Shown here piece by piece: positions 27,025 through 36,010 of a stretch of DNA of 64,000 nucleotides. Source of the stretch: Verrucomicrobiota bacterium (GTDB lineage: Bacteria; Verrucomicrobiota; Verrucomicrobiia; Limisphaerales; J093); NCBI GenBank assembly GCA_022710935.1, contig JAKLFY010000024.1, positions 1 to 64,000 on the forward strand. The letters run 5' to 3'. A program made the position numbers and the translations under genes. A model generated the notes under the pieces. That model had not been told where the DNA came from. It saw nothing but the letters and a program-made list of their open reading frames with translations, and searched no databases. Numbering within the stretch: position 1 is the first letter of the stretch; each line of letters begins with the position of its first letter.

Positions 27025-28032
27025 TCATAAGGCTGAGAATCGCAAATGGTCCGAGGCGCGCCTCGCCAAATAATCTCGAATCAGGCGCACGTTCCCGGAC
27101 GGGGTCTCGAAGGGCAAGGCGCCCGTGCCAATCAGGCAGTTGGATCGCTCACCGATGATCTCGAGAACGCGATCCACACCCGCGTGCATCCGTTCGAGTT
27201 CGGACGAAGCGACCACGGCCGGATCAAGGTTCACCCGCAGGCGCACATGCGGGTGCGTCCGGGCCACCGACTCGACGAAGGCTTTTTGGTCCGTTTCCAC
27301 ATTGCAGGCCAGGTAGGTTGTCCCCGTCGAGAGCAGGTCGGCCAGAATCGGATACGTGTTGCCCCCCATGATGCACGGGACGGGGTGTCCCAGACACTCG
27401 GACGCCAGGGCAAGGATGCGTCGCAACGCCGGCAACTCGAGCTCATGAAACTGGCGCGGCGAAAGGAGTGGAGGCGCGGCGGCCGATTCGAAGAACGCAA
27501 TGTCGAGCCCGGCTTTTGCGACCGCGCGGCAGAACTCGGCCTGGTTCTCCGCCAACCGAAACAGCAGGCGCGCGGTGGCCTCGGGCCGCAGGATCGCATC
27601 CTCACAAAGTCGGGTGATGCCGCGCAGGTTAAAGGCGATGCTGAAAGGGCCGGCCACCGGAATGCGGACATCGGCCTCCGGGAATTCCCGCTTCAAGCGC
27701 TGCCCGACGGCGAGGACCATCGGGATGCGTCCCGCGCGAGCCGGATCAAAGGGCGGCAGGTCATGGCCATCCTCCGGGCAGTCGAGCAACGGTTCATGGA
27801 TTGCGGGGATGGCATCGCCTTCCGCAATCTCGACGCGGGCGCCGTACGCCTCGGCTTCGAGGTTATAGATGTCGATGCCGACCGCGATCACATCGTGGCG
27901 GTACTCGAGAAAAGCCGCGCGATGCGCCTCGAAGAGCAGTTCCGCATCCCGCGACACCTCCCACGGCGTGCGTCCCACGAATCGAGCGGCGTGCTCGTAA
28001 ACGACCGGAGTAAACGGAATGCGCGCCCGCAT
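27025..28032 (-). CDS. Uroporphyrinogen decarboxylase (URO-D) superfamily protein
   Basis: This 335-residue protein shows a URO-D-like barrel: HAARFVGRTPWEVSRDAELL, DVIAVGIDIYNLEAEAYG, VAGPFSIAFNLRGI, FFESAAAPPLLSPRQFHELELPAL, GGNTYPILADLL and RVNLDPAVVASSELERMHAGV. It is cytoplasmic and more distant from the other URO-D gene of the cluster than a recent duplicate would be. The ATG at 28032 shares one base with the stop of the pseudopilin gene (TGATG), so the two are translationally coupled. The substrate is unknown; methyl transfer is the activity known for most non-heme relatives. Confidence 0.85.
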   Translation of the reverse strand: MRARIPFTPVVYEHAARFVGRTPWEVSRDAELLFEAHRAAFLEYRHDVIAVGIDIYNLEAEAYGARVEIAEGDAIPAIHEPLLDCPEDGHDLPPFDPARAGRIPMVLAVGQRLKREFPEADVRIPVAGPFSIAFNLRGITRLCEDAILRPEATARLLFRLAENQAEFCRAVAKAGLDIAFFESAAAPPLLSPRQFHELELPALRRILALASECLGHPVPCIMGGNTYPILADLLSTGTTYLACNVETDQKAFVESVARTHPHVRLRVNLDPAVVASSELERMHAGVDRVLEIIGERSNCLIGTGALPFETPSGNVRLIRDYLARRASDHLRFSAL

Positions 28033-28772
28033 CACGGTTTGGATCGGAGCCGGGCGATATTCTTCTCGATGTCGGGCCCCAGATCCTCCTGATAGAAGTA
28101 CGCATCCCGATCCCCGCCGGCGCTCCAACTGTGAATGAAGAGCATCTTCTCGAAGCGAATCCACCGCGCCGAGCCGTCCATGGTCAGCACGTTGCCGCCA
28201 TCCGGAATCCCGCCACGTCCGCGATGCGGCGGCATGTCCTTGAACGCGCTGTCGCGACCGCCGCCCCACTTGCCGTCGATCTTCATGACGGCGTCCGCCG
28301 CCAAAGCCCAGGTGGGCTGGGCGGTCGAGGCCCTGATCGGGCTGCGGGAGTTGAACGTGCCCGCGGGGTTGATCCATTTCGGGATGCCACCGTAGTACTG
28401 ATACCCGATGACCCACTGGGGATACTCCGCTTCGTATGTCGGGAAGGTCGGACGATTGGGACAGGTCCAAATCTGACTGACGGTGCTGTTCGTCGTGATC
28501 GTCAAACCGATCGTGGCGGCCGCGCTGCGCTCGGGCGGATTGAGGCAGATCTGCACCTCGCCATTGCGAGCCTCGATCACCAGGTCATTGTTGTCCCCGG
28601 CGTAGACTGTCATGCCAATGCCAATCTGGCGCAGGTTGTTGAGGCATTTGGCGCGCTTGCCATTCTCCTTCGCTCGAGACAGGGCCGGCAACAGAAGACC
28701 GGCAAGGATCGCGATGATCGCAATCACCACCAGCAACTCGATCAGGGTGAAGGCTGTCTTAACTGGTTTCAT
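28032..28772 (-). CDS. Type II pseudopilin-like protein
   Basis: This 246-residue protein has a short leader MKPVKTA then [28 protein letters not shown], the prepilin signature helix. The usual glycine before the cleavage site is replaced by alanine here (KTA^FTLIEL). The region [14 protein letters not shown] is the conserved follow-up of this superfamily. Near residue 203 a His is followed 15 residues later by Asp-Gly (a longer spacing than the classical H-X9-DG). It overlaps the following URO-D gene by one base, an unusual pairing of an exported assembly-type protein and a cytoplasmic enzyme. Confidence 0.9.
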   Translation of the reverse strand: MKPVKTAFTLIELLVVIAIIAILAGLLLPALSRAKENGKRAKCLNNLRQIGIGMTVYAGDNNDLVIEARNGEVQICLNPPERSAAATIGLTITTNSTVSQIWTCPNRPTFPTYEAEYPQWVIGYQYYGGIPKWINPAGTFNSRSPIRASTAQPTWALAADAVMKIDGKWGGGRDSAFKDMPPHRGRGGIPDGGNVLTMDGSARWIRFEKMLFIHSWSAGGDRDAYFYQEDLGPDIEKNIARLRSKP

Positions 28773-28911
28773 AGCGCTGAGCTGTTTCCCTCATGAGCCG
28801 CTGCGGCACGTCGCGCGCGTCAAGCCGGCTGCAAGCCGGCGCTCCGGACCGCTTCGCGACCTCGCCGCTCGATTGCGAAGACGCGCAACCTCCGCGCTGC
28901 GGGAGAATGCG

Positions 28912-28946
28912 TGCGCTTCAGCGCCGCTTTCCATGTCGAGGTTCAT
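28912..28946. repeat. Interspersed repeat with GCGTGCGCTTCAGCGCCGC core, copy 3
   Basis: GCGTGCGCTTCAGCGCCGCT continues as TTCCATGTCGAGGTT. It is followed by a GGACCCACGAACCAGAACCG stretch that matches the reverse complement near 25165-25200. The gap 28773-29105 holds this repeat, the hairpin at 29060-29091 and no credible gene. Confidence 0.7.
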
Positions 28947-29059
28947 GGATAGCCTTGATATACAAAGGTTTAATGCGCATTGGACCCACGAACCAGAACC
29001 GTTCAAGGTCCAACTCTCAACTTTCAACTCTTAGCCCTTAACTCGTCTTGATTCTCCGC

Positions 29060-29091
29060 CGGCGCCCGGGGCGGATGGCCTCCGGGCGCCG
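29060..29091 (-). terminator. Strong hairpin after the LamG protein gene
   Basis: CGGCGCCCGG (29060-29069) and CCGGGCGCCG (29082-29091) form a perfect 10-bp GC-only stem with a 12-base loop, 15 bases past the stop of the minus-strand LamG gene. There is no U tract, so it may be a stabilising hairpin rather than a classical intrinsic terminator. Confidence 0.5.
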
Positions 29092-29105
29092 AGGATCTTC
29101 GGTCT

Positions 29106-32051
29106 CTACCTCTTAGCCCGATAGAACTTCTGGGCGCCGCTCGCCGGAATGGTCAGCGGGCTGGTCCCGGCCACGTCGGTCCACGGTCCCGTCAACTGGT
29201 CAGCCGCCGTCAGGGTGCCCGTAAAGGTGACAACCACGTTGGCGCCTTGGATGGCGATGCCCACTTCGGGCGTGCCGCCTTCGTTGAAGGGGGCGGGTTC
29301 GGTGGCGTTATAGCCCGACTTGCTGATGAAAAAGTCGTCGAACCAGAGGCTGGCGTTGGCGTTGTTGCACGTGACGAACAACTTGTCGAGATTGGGCATC
29401 ATCGGCCCCAAAACGACATCCGGAGTCAGGGCATCCCGGTCGCTGATGTAATCCTTGAACAACTCGGTGCGCTCCGTCGCGCCGTCCTTCTTGATGTACA
29501 CCGAGAAGATGTCGTAGGGCGAAATCGCATCGTTCATCGGCTCGTTCTTGATGTCGATCCAGACGGAGTAGAGTGCCCCCGTCTCGAGCGGGTCGACGGC
29601 GTACTCGATCGTTCCGCCCACGCCATAAATGACCCCCAGGAACCAGGGAGGGGCGGCCGTGTCGAAGTTCGCGTGAAGCACCGGGCCGATGTTGCTGGTG
29701 CTGTCGCCGTGATTGCGGATGTTCTTGTCGGTCAGCCCAATCACGTGTCGGAGGGCGGCCGTCGGTTCGCCCTGGATTAGCATGCGGAAGAACAGGGTGC
29801 GTTGCTCTCCTTCGGCCACCTTGAGCGCGCCGATCGGCAGGACGGCCGCGCTGCTGCCGCTGCGCACGCTCAGCATGCGGTTGCCGTTCAGATCTTCAAT
29901 CCGGGCAAAATTGCCGGCGGTATCGCTCCACCACGGCGTCTGGGACAGGAAGCCGACGCTGTATTCGTCGAAGTTGTCGAGCGCGGCCCAATCGGCCTCG
30001 ACGCCCTTGAGAACGGTCACGGTCGCCTGGGCGGTCAGTTGGTCCGTGCCCCTCTTGATCGTCAGCGTATAGGTGGTGGTCGATGTCGGGCTGACGCTCA
30101 ACGTCCCCGCCCCGGCCACGGTCTGTGACGTCACATCCCCCACCCCGTTGTCGATCATGATCTCGGTGGCCGTCTTGCTCACATCCCAGCGCAGAAGAAC
30201 CGAATCGCCCTCGACCACTTGAGGCATGTCCGACCTGAACGCGCTGATGGCCAGGGGTTGCACATTGGGCGGCGGGTCGGGCATGGCCGTCGTCGCCAGC
30301 AGTTGCGCCTCGGCCCCCGTCAACCCGCGGTTCCACACGATCACGTCGTCGATCTGTCCCGTGAACCAGGCCGAAGCTGCATTGCGCAGGATGCCGCCGA
30401 TAGTTGTCGTGTCGAGCGTGAGAGGCCGCACCGGATCGGGCCTCATCGTGTCGAGCACGCCGTCCACGTACAGGTGCGCGGCCATCGTGCCGCCCAGATC
30501 GCGCTGCGTATAGAGGATGTGATGCCAGGTGCCGTCAAAGGCAATCCCGACCGAGTGATGATGATCGCCAATTACTGCGCCGCTGTCCGTTCGAATGTAG
30601 ATGTCCACAGTCTCATCCGGCGCGGTGGCACTGTTGTGGGTGCCGATGTTGAAAAGCGGGTTGGTGGTCTTGGTCGATCCCTCCGAGAAGACGCGCCGGT
30701 CGGTCTGGAGAATGGTGATGCCATCCTCGGCCAAAACCCGCCCCTTGACCCAAAGCGACACCGAGAAGTCGGGGTGCTGATAGATGGGCAGGTTCTCGCC
30801 GGCAATGTTGTTGCGCTTGAGCATTGTCTGGCGCGCCGCATCGAACTGGAAGCACTGGCCCCATTTGCCCGGAACCACGTCGGCGGCCGTCAGGTTGACC
30901 AGGTCCATGTCGTACCCGCTGACGATGTCGGGCGTCTTCGTGCCCTGCACCTCGTCCAACCGCCACAACGCGACGACCTGGCTGATCAGGTTCGGCTCGG
31001 GAGGCGGGCTGACGACCAGCGTGGCGGCGGCGGATTCGGCGGTCCCCTCGCTGTTGGTCACCCGGAGTTTGTACTCGCCCGAGTCCGCAACCTGCAAATC
31101 GGTCAGCGCCAAGGTGGGCGATGTGGCATCCGGAATCGCAGTCTCCCCCTTGAACCACTGGTAGGTCAGCGGACGCACGCCGCCGGCTGCAGCGGTCAGC
31201 GTGAACGTATCGCCGACGCGGAGCTTGGTCGAGCCGGCCGGATCCCTTGTGATGAAAGGACCGAAAGCGGGGACCGGCGTCTGGATGCCGTTGTTCATCA
31301 CGTCCTGGATTTCCTCCATGCTCAGGGCCCGTTCCCAGACCGCGACGTCGTCGATCGTCCCCGTGAAGCGGGCTCCAATGTTCGAGCCATTGCCGCGGAC
31401 GATGGCGCCGATCGAGAGGGTGTCCTGGATCGGAGTCGCCTCGCGTGTATACGTCGCCGTCATGGTGTTGGTGCCGTCCAGGTAGAGGGTCACCGCACCC
31501 GAGACATCGACCAAAGCCACGTGATGCCACGTGTTGTCATAGGCGGTGCCGGGCGAATGCAGGTGATTCAACTGCACGCCGCCCGTGCTGTTCCGGAAAA
31601 AGAGGTCAATCGTTCCGTCCGTGCCCGCGTTGTGCGTGCCGATGTTCACCAGCGGATCGTTGTCGCTGAGGAGGCTGTTGCTCTCGGAAAAGACGCGCCG
31701 GTCGCTCTGATTGGGCGCTGCCTTAACCCAGAACATGACGGTGAAACTCGCCGCCTTCGAGATGGGCAGCCGGTCTGTCTCCAGGCCCTCCATGGTGCGA
31801 TAGGCGTACTGCGAGGTTCCATCGAACTGAAAGGCGTTCCCGCGCTTGCCCGGCACGACGCCGGATGTGTCAAACCAGTTGACGGTGTTCAGGTCATAAC
31901 CGGAAACCAAGTCCGTTGTGGTGGTGAAATCTTCGGACATGGCGTCCAGCGGCCAGTACGACACCAGGCCTTGACGCACGTCGGCGGCCAGGAGAACGGC
32001 GCCGCCGAGCCAGGCGGCCATGCACCCGGCGATGAGTTGAGAGGTTTTCAT
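29106..32051 (-). CDS. Exported LamG/immunoglobulin-like domain protein
   Basis: This 981-residue protein has a signal peptide (MKTSQLIAGCMAAWLGGAVLLA). Two LamG-type jelly-roll domains occupy roughly residues 30-255 and 365-605, each with the pattern W-P/R-LD near its start, FTVMFWVKA or FSVSLWVKG, TWHHVALVD or TWHHILYTQ, and GTIDDVAVWERALS or GQIDDVIVWNRGL. Between them is an Ig-like domain (YQWFKGETAIPD). An Ig-like stretch follows the second LamG, then a beta-rich C-terminal domain. It is probably a surface glycan-binding or adhesive protein. It starts at 32051 at the signal peptide. The gene is monocistronic, ending at the hairpin 29060-29091. Confidence 0.92.
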   Translation of the reverse strand: MKTSQLIAGCMAAWLGGAVLLAADVRQGLVSYWPLDAMSEDFTTTTDLVSGYDLNTVNWFDTSGVVPGKRGNAFQFDGTSQYAYRTMEGLETDRLPISKAASFTVMFWVKAAPNQSDRRVFSESNSLLSDNDPLVNIGTHNAGTDGTIDLFFRNSTGGVQLNHLHSPGTAYDNTWHHVALVDVSGAVTLYLDGTNTMTATYTREATPIQDTLSIGAIVRGNGSNIGARFTGTIDDVAVWERALSMEEIQDVMNNGIQTPVPAFGPFITRDPAGSTKLRVGDTFTLTAAAGGVRPLTYQWFKGETAIPDATSPTLALTDLQVADSGEYKLRVTNSEGTAESAAATLVVSPPPEPNLISQVVALWRLDEVQGTKTPDIVSGYDMDLVNLTAADVVPGKWGQCFQFDAARQTMLKRNNIAGENLPIYQHPDFSVSLWVKGRVLAEDGITILQTDRRVFSEGSTKTTNPLFNIGTHNSATAPDETVDIYIRTDSGAVIGDHHHSVGIAFDGTWHHILYTQRDLGGTMAAHLYVDGVLDTMRPDPVRPLTLDTTTIGGILRNAASAWFTGQIDDVIVWNRGLTGAEAQLLATTAMPDPPPNVQPLAISAFRSDMPQVVEGDSVLLRWDVSKTATEIMIDNGVGDVTSQTVAGAGTLSVSPTSTTTYTLTIKRGTDQLTAQATVTVLKGVEADWAALDNFDEYSVGFLSQTPWWSDTAGNFARIEDLNGNRMLSVRSGSSAAVLPIGALKVAEGEQRTLFFRMLIQGEPTAALRHVIGLTDKNIRNHGDSTSNIGPVLHANFDTAAPPWFLGVIYGVGGTIEYAVDPLETGALYSVWIDIKNEPMNDAISPYDIFSVYIKKDGATERTELFKDYISDRDALTPDVVLGPMMPNLDKLFVTCNNANASLWFDDFFISKSGYNATEPAPFNEGGTPEVGIAIQGANVVVTFTGTLTAADQLTGPWTDVAGTSPLTIPASGAQKFYRAKR

Positions 32052-32619
32052 GAGTTGGCTTTTTATGGAGGTACAATGGTGTTGTGTCACATGACTTGAG
32101 CTATGGCTGATTTCGCAAAGAGTTTGCTGCATGGCCAACGAGGCCGCAAGCGTTTATTGTCAGCGTTTATTTCGAGCGGTTCTTCAGTCTCAGAAGACCA
32201 AGCTCCCGCCTTCGCCCGTGTCGCTTCGGTGTGCAGCGTGTGACCGACCACGACCTCGGCCGGCAGGCCGCGAGTCCCTGGCCCAAGACAACCATCGTCA
32301 CCCATCAGTGCCTCGTGTAACTCGGCCCTCCGAATGAACGCTGACATTCGACCGCTGGATGCGCTCTCGTCAGTAGCCGGCTCCACATTGACGCCCAGGT
32401 GCCGTTCCGTCACAGTCACCCCACACATGGCATACATCCATGATTCACCCCGGACACCCGTCCGGTCCGGCTCCGCCCGTGCGTGTCCGCGGCCGTTGGG
32501 CTGCGGCGCCGATCCTCGGATGCGCCCGCATCGCGAGCCTCGATCAGGCCGCACCCCGACGCTTGCGTCCTGAGTCCTTCAGTCTGACGCTCTCCGCCCC
32601 GCCCTGACCACGCTTCCGC
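32052..32619. other. Intergenic region, no confident gene
   Basis: This is the 568-bp divergent gap between the LamG gene (minus) and the MFS gene (plus). A minus-strand frame (32087-32554) is open for 155 codons but has weak third-position GC compared with neighbours and no recognisable motif. I see no clear promoter or hairpin; both flanking promoters should lie here. Confidence 0.6.
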
Positions 32620-33828
32620 ATGTTCTCGCCCCGCGTCAAAATCGGCGCCTTGGTGCTCGAAGGCTTGAACGCCCTCGCCACGACGATCTACTTCAGCTAC
32701 CTGTATTTTTACATGCGGGACCGGTTCGGCTTCACGAACCTCGAGAACCTCTCTCTCGCCGCGCTCAACGGCCTGGTTTACTCGATCGCGGTCTGGTTCG
32801 CCGGCAAGTTTGCCCAGAATCGCGGATACTTCTTTGCCCTGCGGCTCGGGTTCGGAACGATGGCGGTCGCCACGGGCATTGCCGGCCTTGCCCAGAGTGT
32901 GCCTGGGCATGTCGGCGCCGCTCTGCTGTGCAGTCTGGGCATGAGCCTGACGTGGCCGACCCTCGAAGCCATCGTCAGCGAACACGAGTCGCCCGCACGG
33001 CTCAAGCATCTGCTGGGCGTTTACAACGTGGTCTGGGCCGTGTGCGGCGCCGCTGCCTATTTCATGGGCGGCGCAATGATCGAGCAATGGGGCCACTCGA
33101 GCATCTTCCTCGTCCCCTCGACAATCCACTTCGCCCAAGTCCTCCTCACGATCCGGATTGCGCCCGCAGTCAATCCGTCCCGCCCGATTCCCGTCATCCC
33201 TGCGCCGCCTCCGCCCCACGGCGAGGGCCTGGCCAGCGAGGCCGAACGGCACCGGTCGCTCCTGCCGCCGCGGCGGTTTCTTCTGATGGCATGGGTGGCC
33301 AACCCGTTTTGCTACATCGCCATCAACGCCATGTTGCCGGTCATCCCCAAGATCGCCGAGCGCTTTTCGCTGGGGCCGATGCTGGCCGGGTTCTTCTGCT
33401 CGACCTGGTTCTTCGCGCGCACCCTGGGTTTCGTCGGGCTCTGGCGCTGGGACGGTTGGCACTATCGCTTTCGCTGGCTGCTGAGCGCCTACGTCCTGAT
33501 GGTTCTGGGCTTCCTGGGGGTGCTGATCGGACGCCAACTCTGGCTGCTTCTCGCCGCGCAGGTTGTGTTTGGCCTGGCTGTCGCCCTGGCCTACTACTCA
33601 TCCCTGTTCTACTCGATGGATGTCGGCGAAACCAAGGGCGAGCACGGCGGATTCCACGAAGCCGCCCTGGGCGCGGGCATCTGCACCGGGCCGGCCGTCG
33701 GCGCGCTCTCGCTCCGCTTCTTTCCCCAGCACACGGACATGCACGCCTGGGCCGTGGCCGGCCTCCTCGTGGCCGGGATGATCTGGCTGCTGGCCCTGCG
33801 CTATGCGCGTGCGCCAAGATCTGCTTGA
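32620..33828 (+). CDS. MFS-type transporter
   Basis: This 402-residue protein has about 12 hydrophobic helices in two halves separated by a cytoplasmic loop near residues 185-215 (Pro-rich, HGEGLASEAERHRSLLPPRR). The first half has YFYMRDRFGF between helices 1 and 2, and SPARLKHLLGVYNVVWAVCGAAAYFMGGAMIEQWG across helices 5-6, typical of the major facilitator superfamily. Substrate unknown; given the surrounding carbohydrate enzymes a sugar or glycan breakdown product is possible. ThuA follows 105 bp downstream on the same strand. Confidence 0.9.
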   Translation: MFSPRVKIGALVLEGLNALATTIYFSYLYFYMRDRFGFTNLENLSLAALNGLVYSIAVWFAGKFAQNRGYFFALRLGFGTMAVATGIAGLAQSVPGHVGAALLCSLGMSLTWPTLEAIVSEHESPARLKHLLGVYNVVWAVCGAAAYFMGGAMIEQWGHSSIFLVPSTIHFAQVLLTIRIAPAVNPSRPIPVIPAPPPPHGEGLASEAERHRSLLPPRRFLLMAWVANPFCYIAINAMLPVIPKIAERFSLGPMLAGFFCSTWFFARTLGFVGLWRWDGWHYRFRWLLSAYVLMVLGFLGVLIGRQLWLLLAAQVVFGLAVALAYYSSLFYSMDVGETKGEHGGFHEAALGAGICTGPAVGALSLRFFPQHTDMHAWAVAGLLVAGMIWLLALRYARAPRSA

Positions 33829-33933
33829 ACACCACGGCGTTCTCACGCATTTTCACACGCGGAAGACCCCAGAACGCATGAAACAGAACACTTTCCCGGG
33901 GCGGACCAGGCTGGTCTGATCCTGCGCCAGATT

Positions 33934-34707
33934 ATGACAACACAGTCCTCGAACCTCAATCGCCGCCGGTTCCTCGCGCGCGCCGCCGCGCTGGCCACCG
34001 TGCCGTTTCTCCCCCAATCGCTGCCCGCCGCTGAGAACGCGCCGGCCTCAAAGAAACGCGTCCTCCTGGTCACCGGCGTCGATTACCCGGGCCATCCGTG
34101 GCGCGAAACCGCGCCCGCCCTGGTCGCAATGCTGCATCAGGACCCGCGCCTGGCCGTCACGGTCATCGAGGATCCGCATCTGCTCGATTCGCCGTCCGTG
34201 CACACCTACGACACCGTGCTGCTGCACTTCATGAATTGGGAGGTGCCCGGTCCAGGCCAGGCGGCCCGGACCAACCTCCGGAACTTCGTCGAGGCCGGCA
34301 AAGGACTCATGCTCGTCCACTTCGCGTGCGGCGCCTGGCTGGATTGGCCCGAGTTCAGGAATCTGGCGGGGCGGGCCTGGGATCCGAAGCTCCGCGCCCA
34401 CGACCCGCGCGGCCCATTCACCGTCCGCATCCAGGACACCGAACACCCGATCACGGCCGGACTCGAAGACTTCGAGATCGACGACGAGCTCTATACCTGC
34501 CTGGCCGGCGACGCGCCGATCCGGATCCTGGCGACCGCCAAATCCAAGGTGGACGCCATCGACTACCCAATGGCATTCGTCCTGAACTACGGAAAGGGAC
34601 GCGTCTTCCACAGCGTGCTCGGACACGACGCCAAAGCCCTCGCCGCCCCGGGCGTCGGCGGTCTCTTCCGCCGCGGATGCGCGTGGACGGCGGGTCTCAA
34701 CCCTTAG
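33934..34707 (+). CDS. Tat-exported ThuA-domain protein
   Basis: This 257-residue protein has a twin-arginine signal NRRRFLARAAALATVPFLP (residues 9-27). The remainder is a ThuA domain: KKRVLLVTGVDYPGHPWRETAP, LLHFMNWEVPG, GLMLVHFACGAW, HPITAGL, and NYGKGRVFHSVLGHD near the end. ThuA is a class-I glutamine-amidotransferase-like fold linked to trehalose and other sugar utilisation, with unclear chemistry. The last 11 bp overlap the convergent SUMF1-type gene. Confidence 0.93.
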   Translation: MTTQSSNLNRRRFLARAAALATVPFLPQSLPAAENAPASKKRVLLVTGVDYPGHPWRETAPALVAMLHQDPRLAVTVIEDPHLLDSPSVHTYDTVLLHFMNWEVPGPGQAARTNLRNFVEAGKGLMLVHFACGAWLDWPEFRNLAGRAWDPKLRAHDPRGPFTVRIQDTEHPITAGLEDFEIDDELYTCLAGDAPIRILATAKSKVDAIDYPMAFVLNYGKGRVFHSVLGHDAKALAAPGVGGLFRRGCAWTAGLNP

Positions 34708-35725
34708 ACAGAACAACCCGGAATCCGAAGTTGCTGTACCCCGACTCCGGGAAGTACGAGTTGCGATAGGCCGATCGGCAGTGCGCCGCGCCATTGCCCC
34801 AGTAGACCCAGTCGCCCCCGCGATGCACTCGAGTCTCACCCGTGGCCGGTCCCTGCGGATCGACTGAAATCCCCCCCGGCAGACTCGCGGCATACCAATC
34901 CTGGCACCACTCCGACACGTTCCCGTGCATGTCGCACAAACCCCAGGCGTTGGGCAGTTTCTGCCCGACCGGATGCGTCTGCTCGCCGCTGTTGATCTCA
35001 TACCACCCGAAGTTCAACAGCTCGAAATAGCCCGGATCGTCTCCGTAACTGAACCGCGTCGCCGTCCCCGCCCGCGCCGCGTACTCCCATTCCGCCTCGG
35101 TCGGGAGCCGGTACAGCCAGGTGGGAGGAATCCGCCCGGCCGCCCTTTCCCGCTGCGTGAGCTTGAGACAATAGAAGATCGCGTCGTTCCAGCTCACACT
35201 GTCCACCGGACGGCTCGAGTCGCCCCTGAACTCGCTCGGGTTGTTGCCCATCAGCGCCTCATACTCGGCCTGTGTCACCTCGCATCGGCCCATCCAAAAC
35301 CATCGGCTCATGACGACAGCCGTCCGCGGACCTTCATCGCCCTGACGATCGGTCTCGTCGGCCGGACTCCCCATCGTGAATGTCCCGGATGGGATGAACA
35401 CCATGCCCGCGGGCGCCTGCACTTGAACCGCGCGGTAATACCGCGTCTCGGTCGCCGGGGCCGATGTATCGGTCCACAGGCAAGGGCTGGATGCCAATCG
35501 CACGTAATCCAGGCACTGCCAGGCGCCCGGTGTGTTCGCCTGGGCCAGGTCGGTGACATACTCGATCGAATAGACGGTGCCCACCGTCCCCGTGATCGTC
35601 AGCCCGGCGTAGAGTTGAATCTCGAGGTCCGCGGGCGTCTGGGCCGCAGCCCGCGGGCCCGCCGCCCAACAAGCCAAAGCCCCAACCAATGCCAATCCGG
35701 CGCGCTTCAAGGATCGTGTTTTCAT
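34697..35725 (-). CDS. Exported formylglycine-generating enzyme-like (SUMF1) protein
   Basis: This 342-residue protein has a signal peptide (GLALVGALACWAAGPRAAA). Residues 30-110 form a short beta domain (IYSIEYVTDLAQANTPGAWQ-type stretch) seen before SUMF1 domains in this phylum. The FGE-sulfatase domain runs from about residue 112 with MVFIPSGTFTMGS, RCEVTQAEYEALMGNNPS, RPVDSVSWNDAIFYC, YRLPTEAEWEYAARAG, CDMHGNVSEWCQDWY, RVHRGGDWVYWGNGAAHCRSAYR and GFRVV. The paired catalytic cysteines of true formylglycine enzymes are not evident, so a binding or structural role is more likely. It starts at 35725. Confidence 0.92.
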   Translation of the reverse strand: MKTRSLKRAGLALVGALACWAAGPRAAAQTPADLEIQLYAGLTITGTVGTVYSIEYVTDLAQANTPGAWQCLDYVRLASSPCLWTDTSAPATETRYYRAVQVQAPAGMVFIPSGTFTMGSPADETDRQGDEGPRTAVVMSRWFWMGRCEVTQAEYEALMGNNPSEFRGDSSRPVDSVSWNDAIFYCLKLTQRERAAGRIPPTWLYRLPTEAEWEYAARAGTATRFSYGDDPGYFELLNFGWYEINSGEQTHPVGQKLPNAWGLCDMHGNVSEWCQDWYAASLPGGISVDPQGPATGETRVHRGGDWVYWGNGAAHCRSAYRNSYFPESGYSNFGFRVVLSKG

Positions 35726-36010
35726 AAAGGCATAAAGAGACGTGTCAGGATGATTGTCTGCTGCTTGAACCCATGAACGCCGCCTCGGAGCCCCCCGGTT
35801 CAGAGAAGACGGCAAATCACGGGCTCAACCAAAGCTGTTGTTGCATAGGGCAGCCGATTCAGCAAGGCCATCGTGCCCGAATCGTGAATTCTGCCCGTGA
35901 ACCTCAAAAGCGCCATCGTCGATTGTCAACACGTCGCGCATCTCGAGATTCATGGGCAGAATGACTGGTTTTCGGGTTGAAGCGCCGCGACTGCCCCGCA
36001 TACTCACCGC

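Noticed and set aside
22668-28032. Heme biosynthesis (HemE) for the URO-D proteins
   Set aside because: No other heme genes are nearby, the surrounding genes are sugar oxidoreductases, and the sequences look like the MtaA-type side of the superfamily.
30219-32099. 626-codon open frame on the plus strand
   Set aside because: Antisense to the LamG protein; no recognisable motif.
32087-32554. 155-codon open frame on the minus strand upstream of the LamG gene
   Set aside because: Weak third-position GC compared with neighbours and no recognised motif; kept only as a note for the intergenic region.
34697-35725. True formylglycine-generating enzyme acting on a sulfatase
   Set aside because: No sulfatase gene is in the window, and the two catalytic cysteines expected near the C-terminus are not evident.
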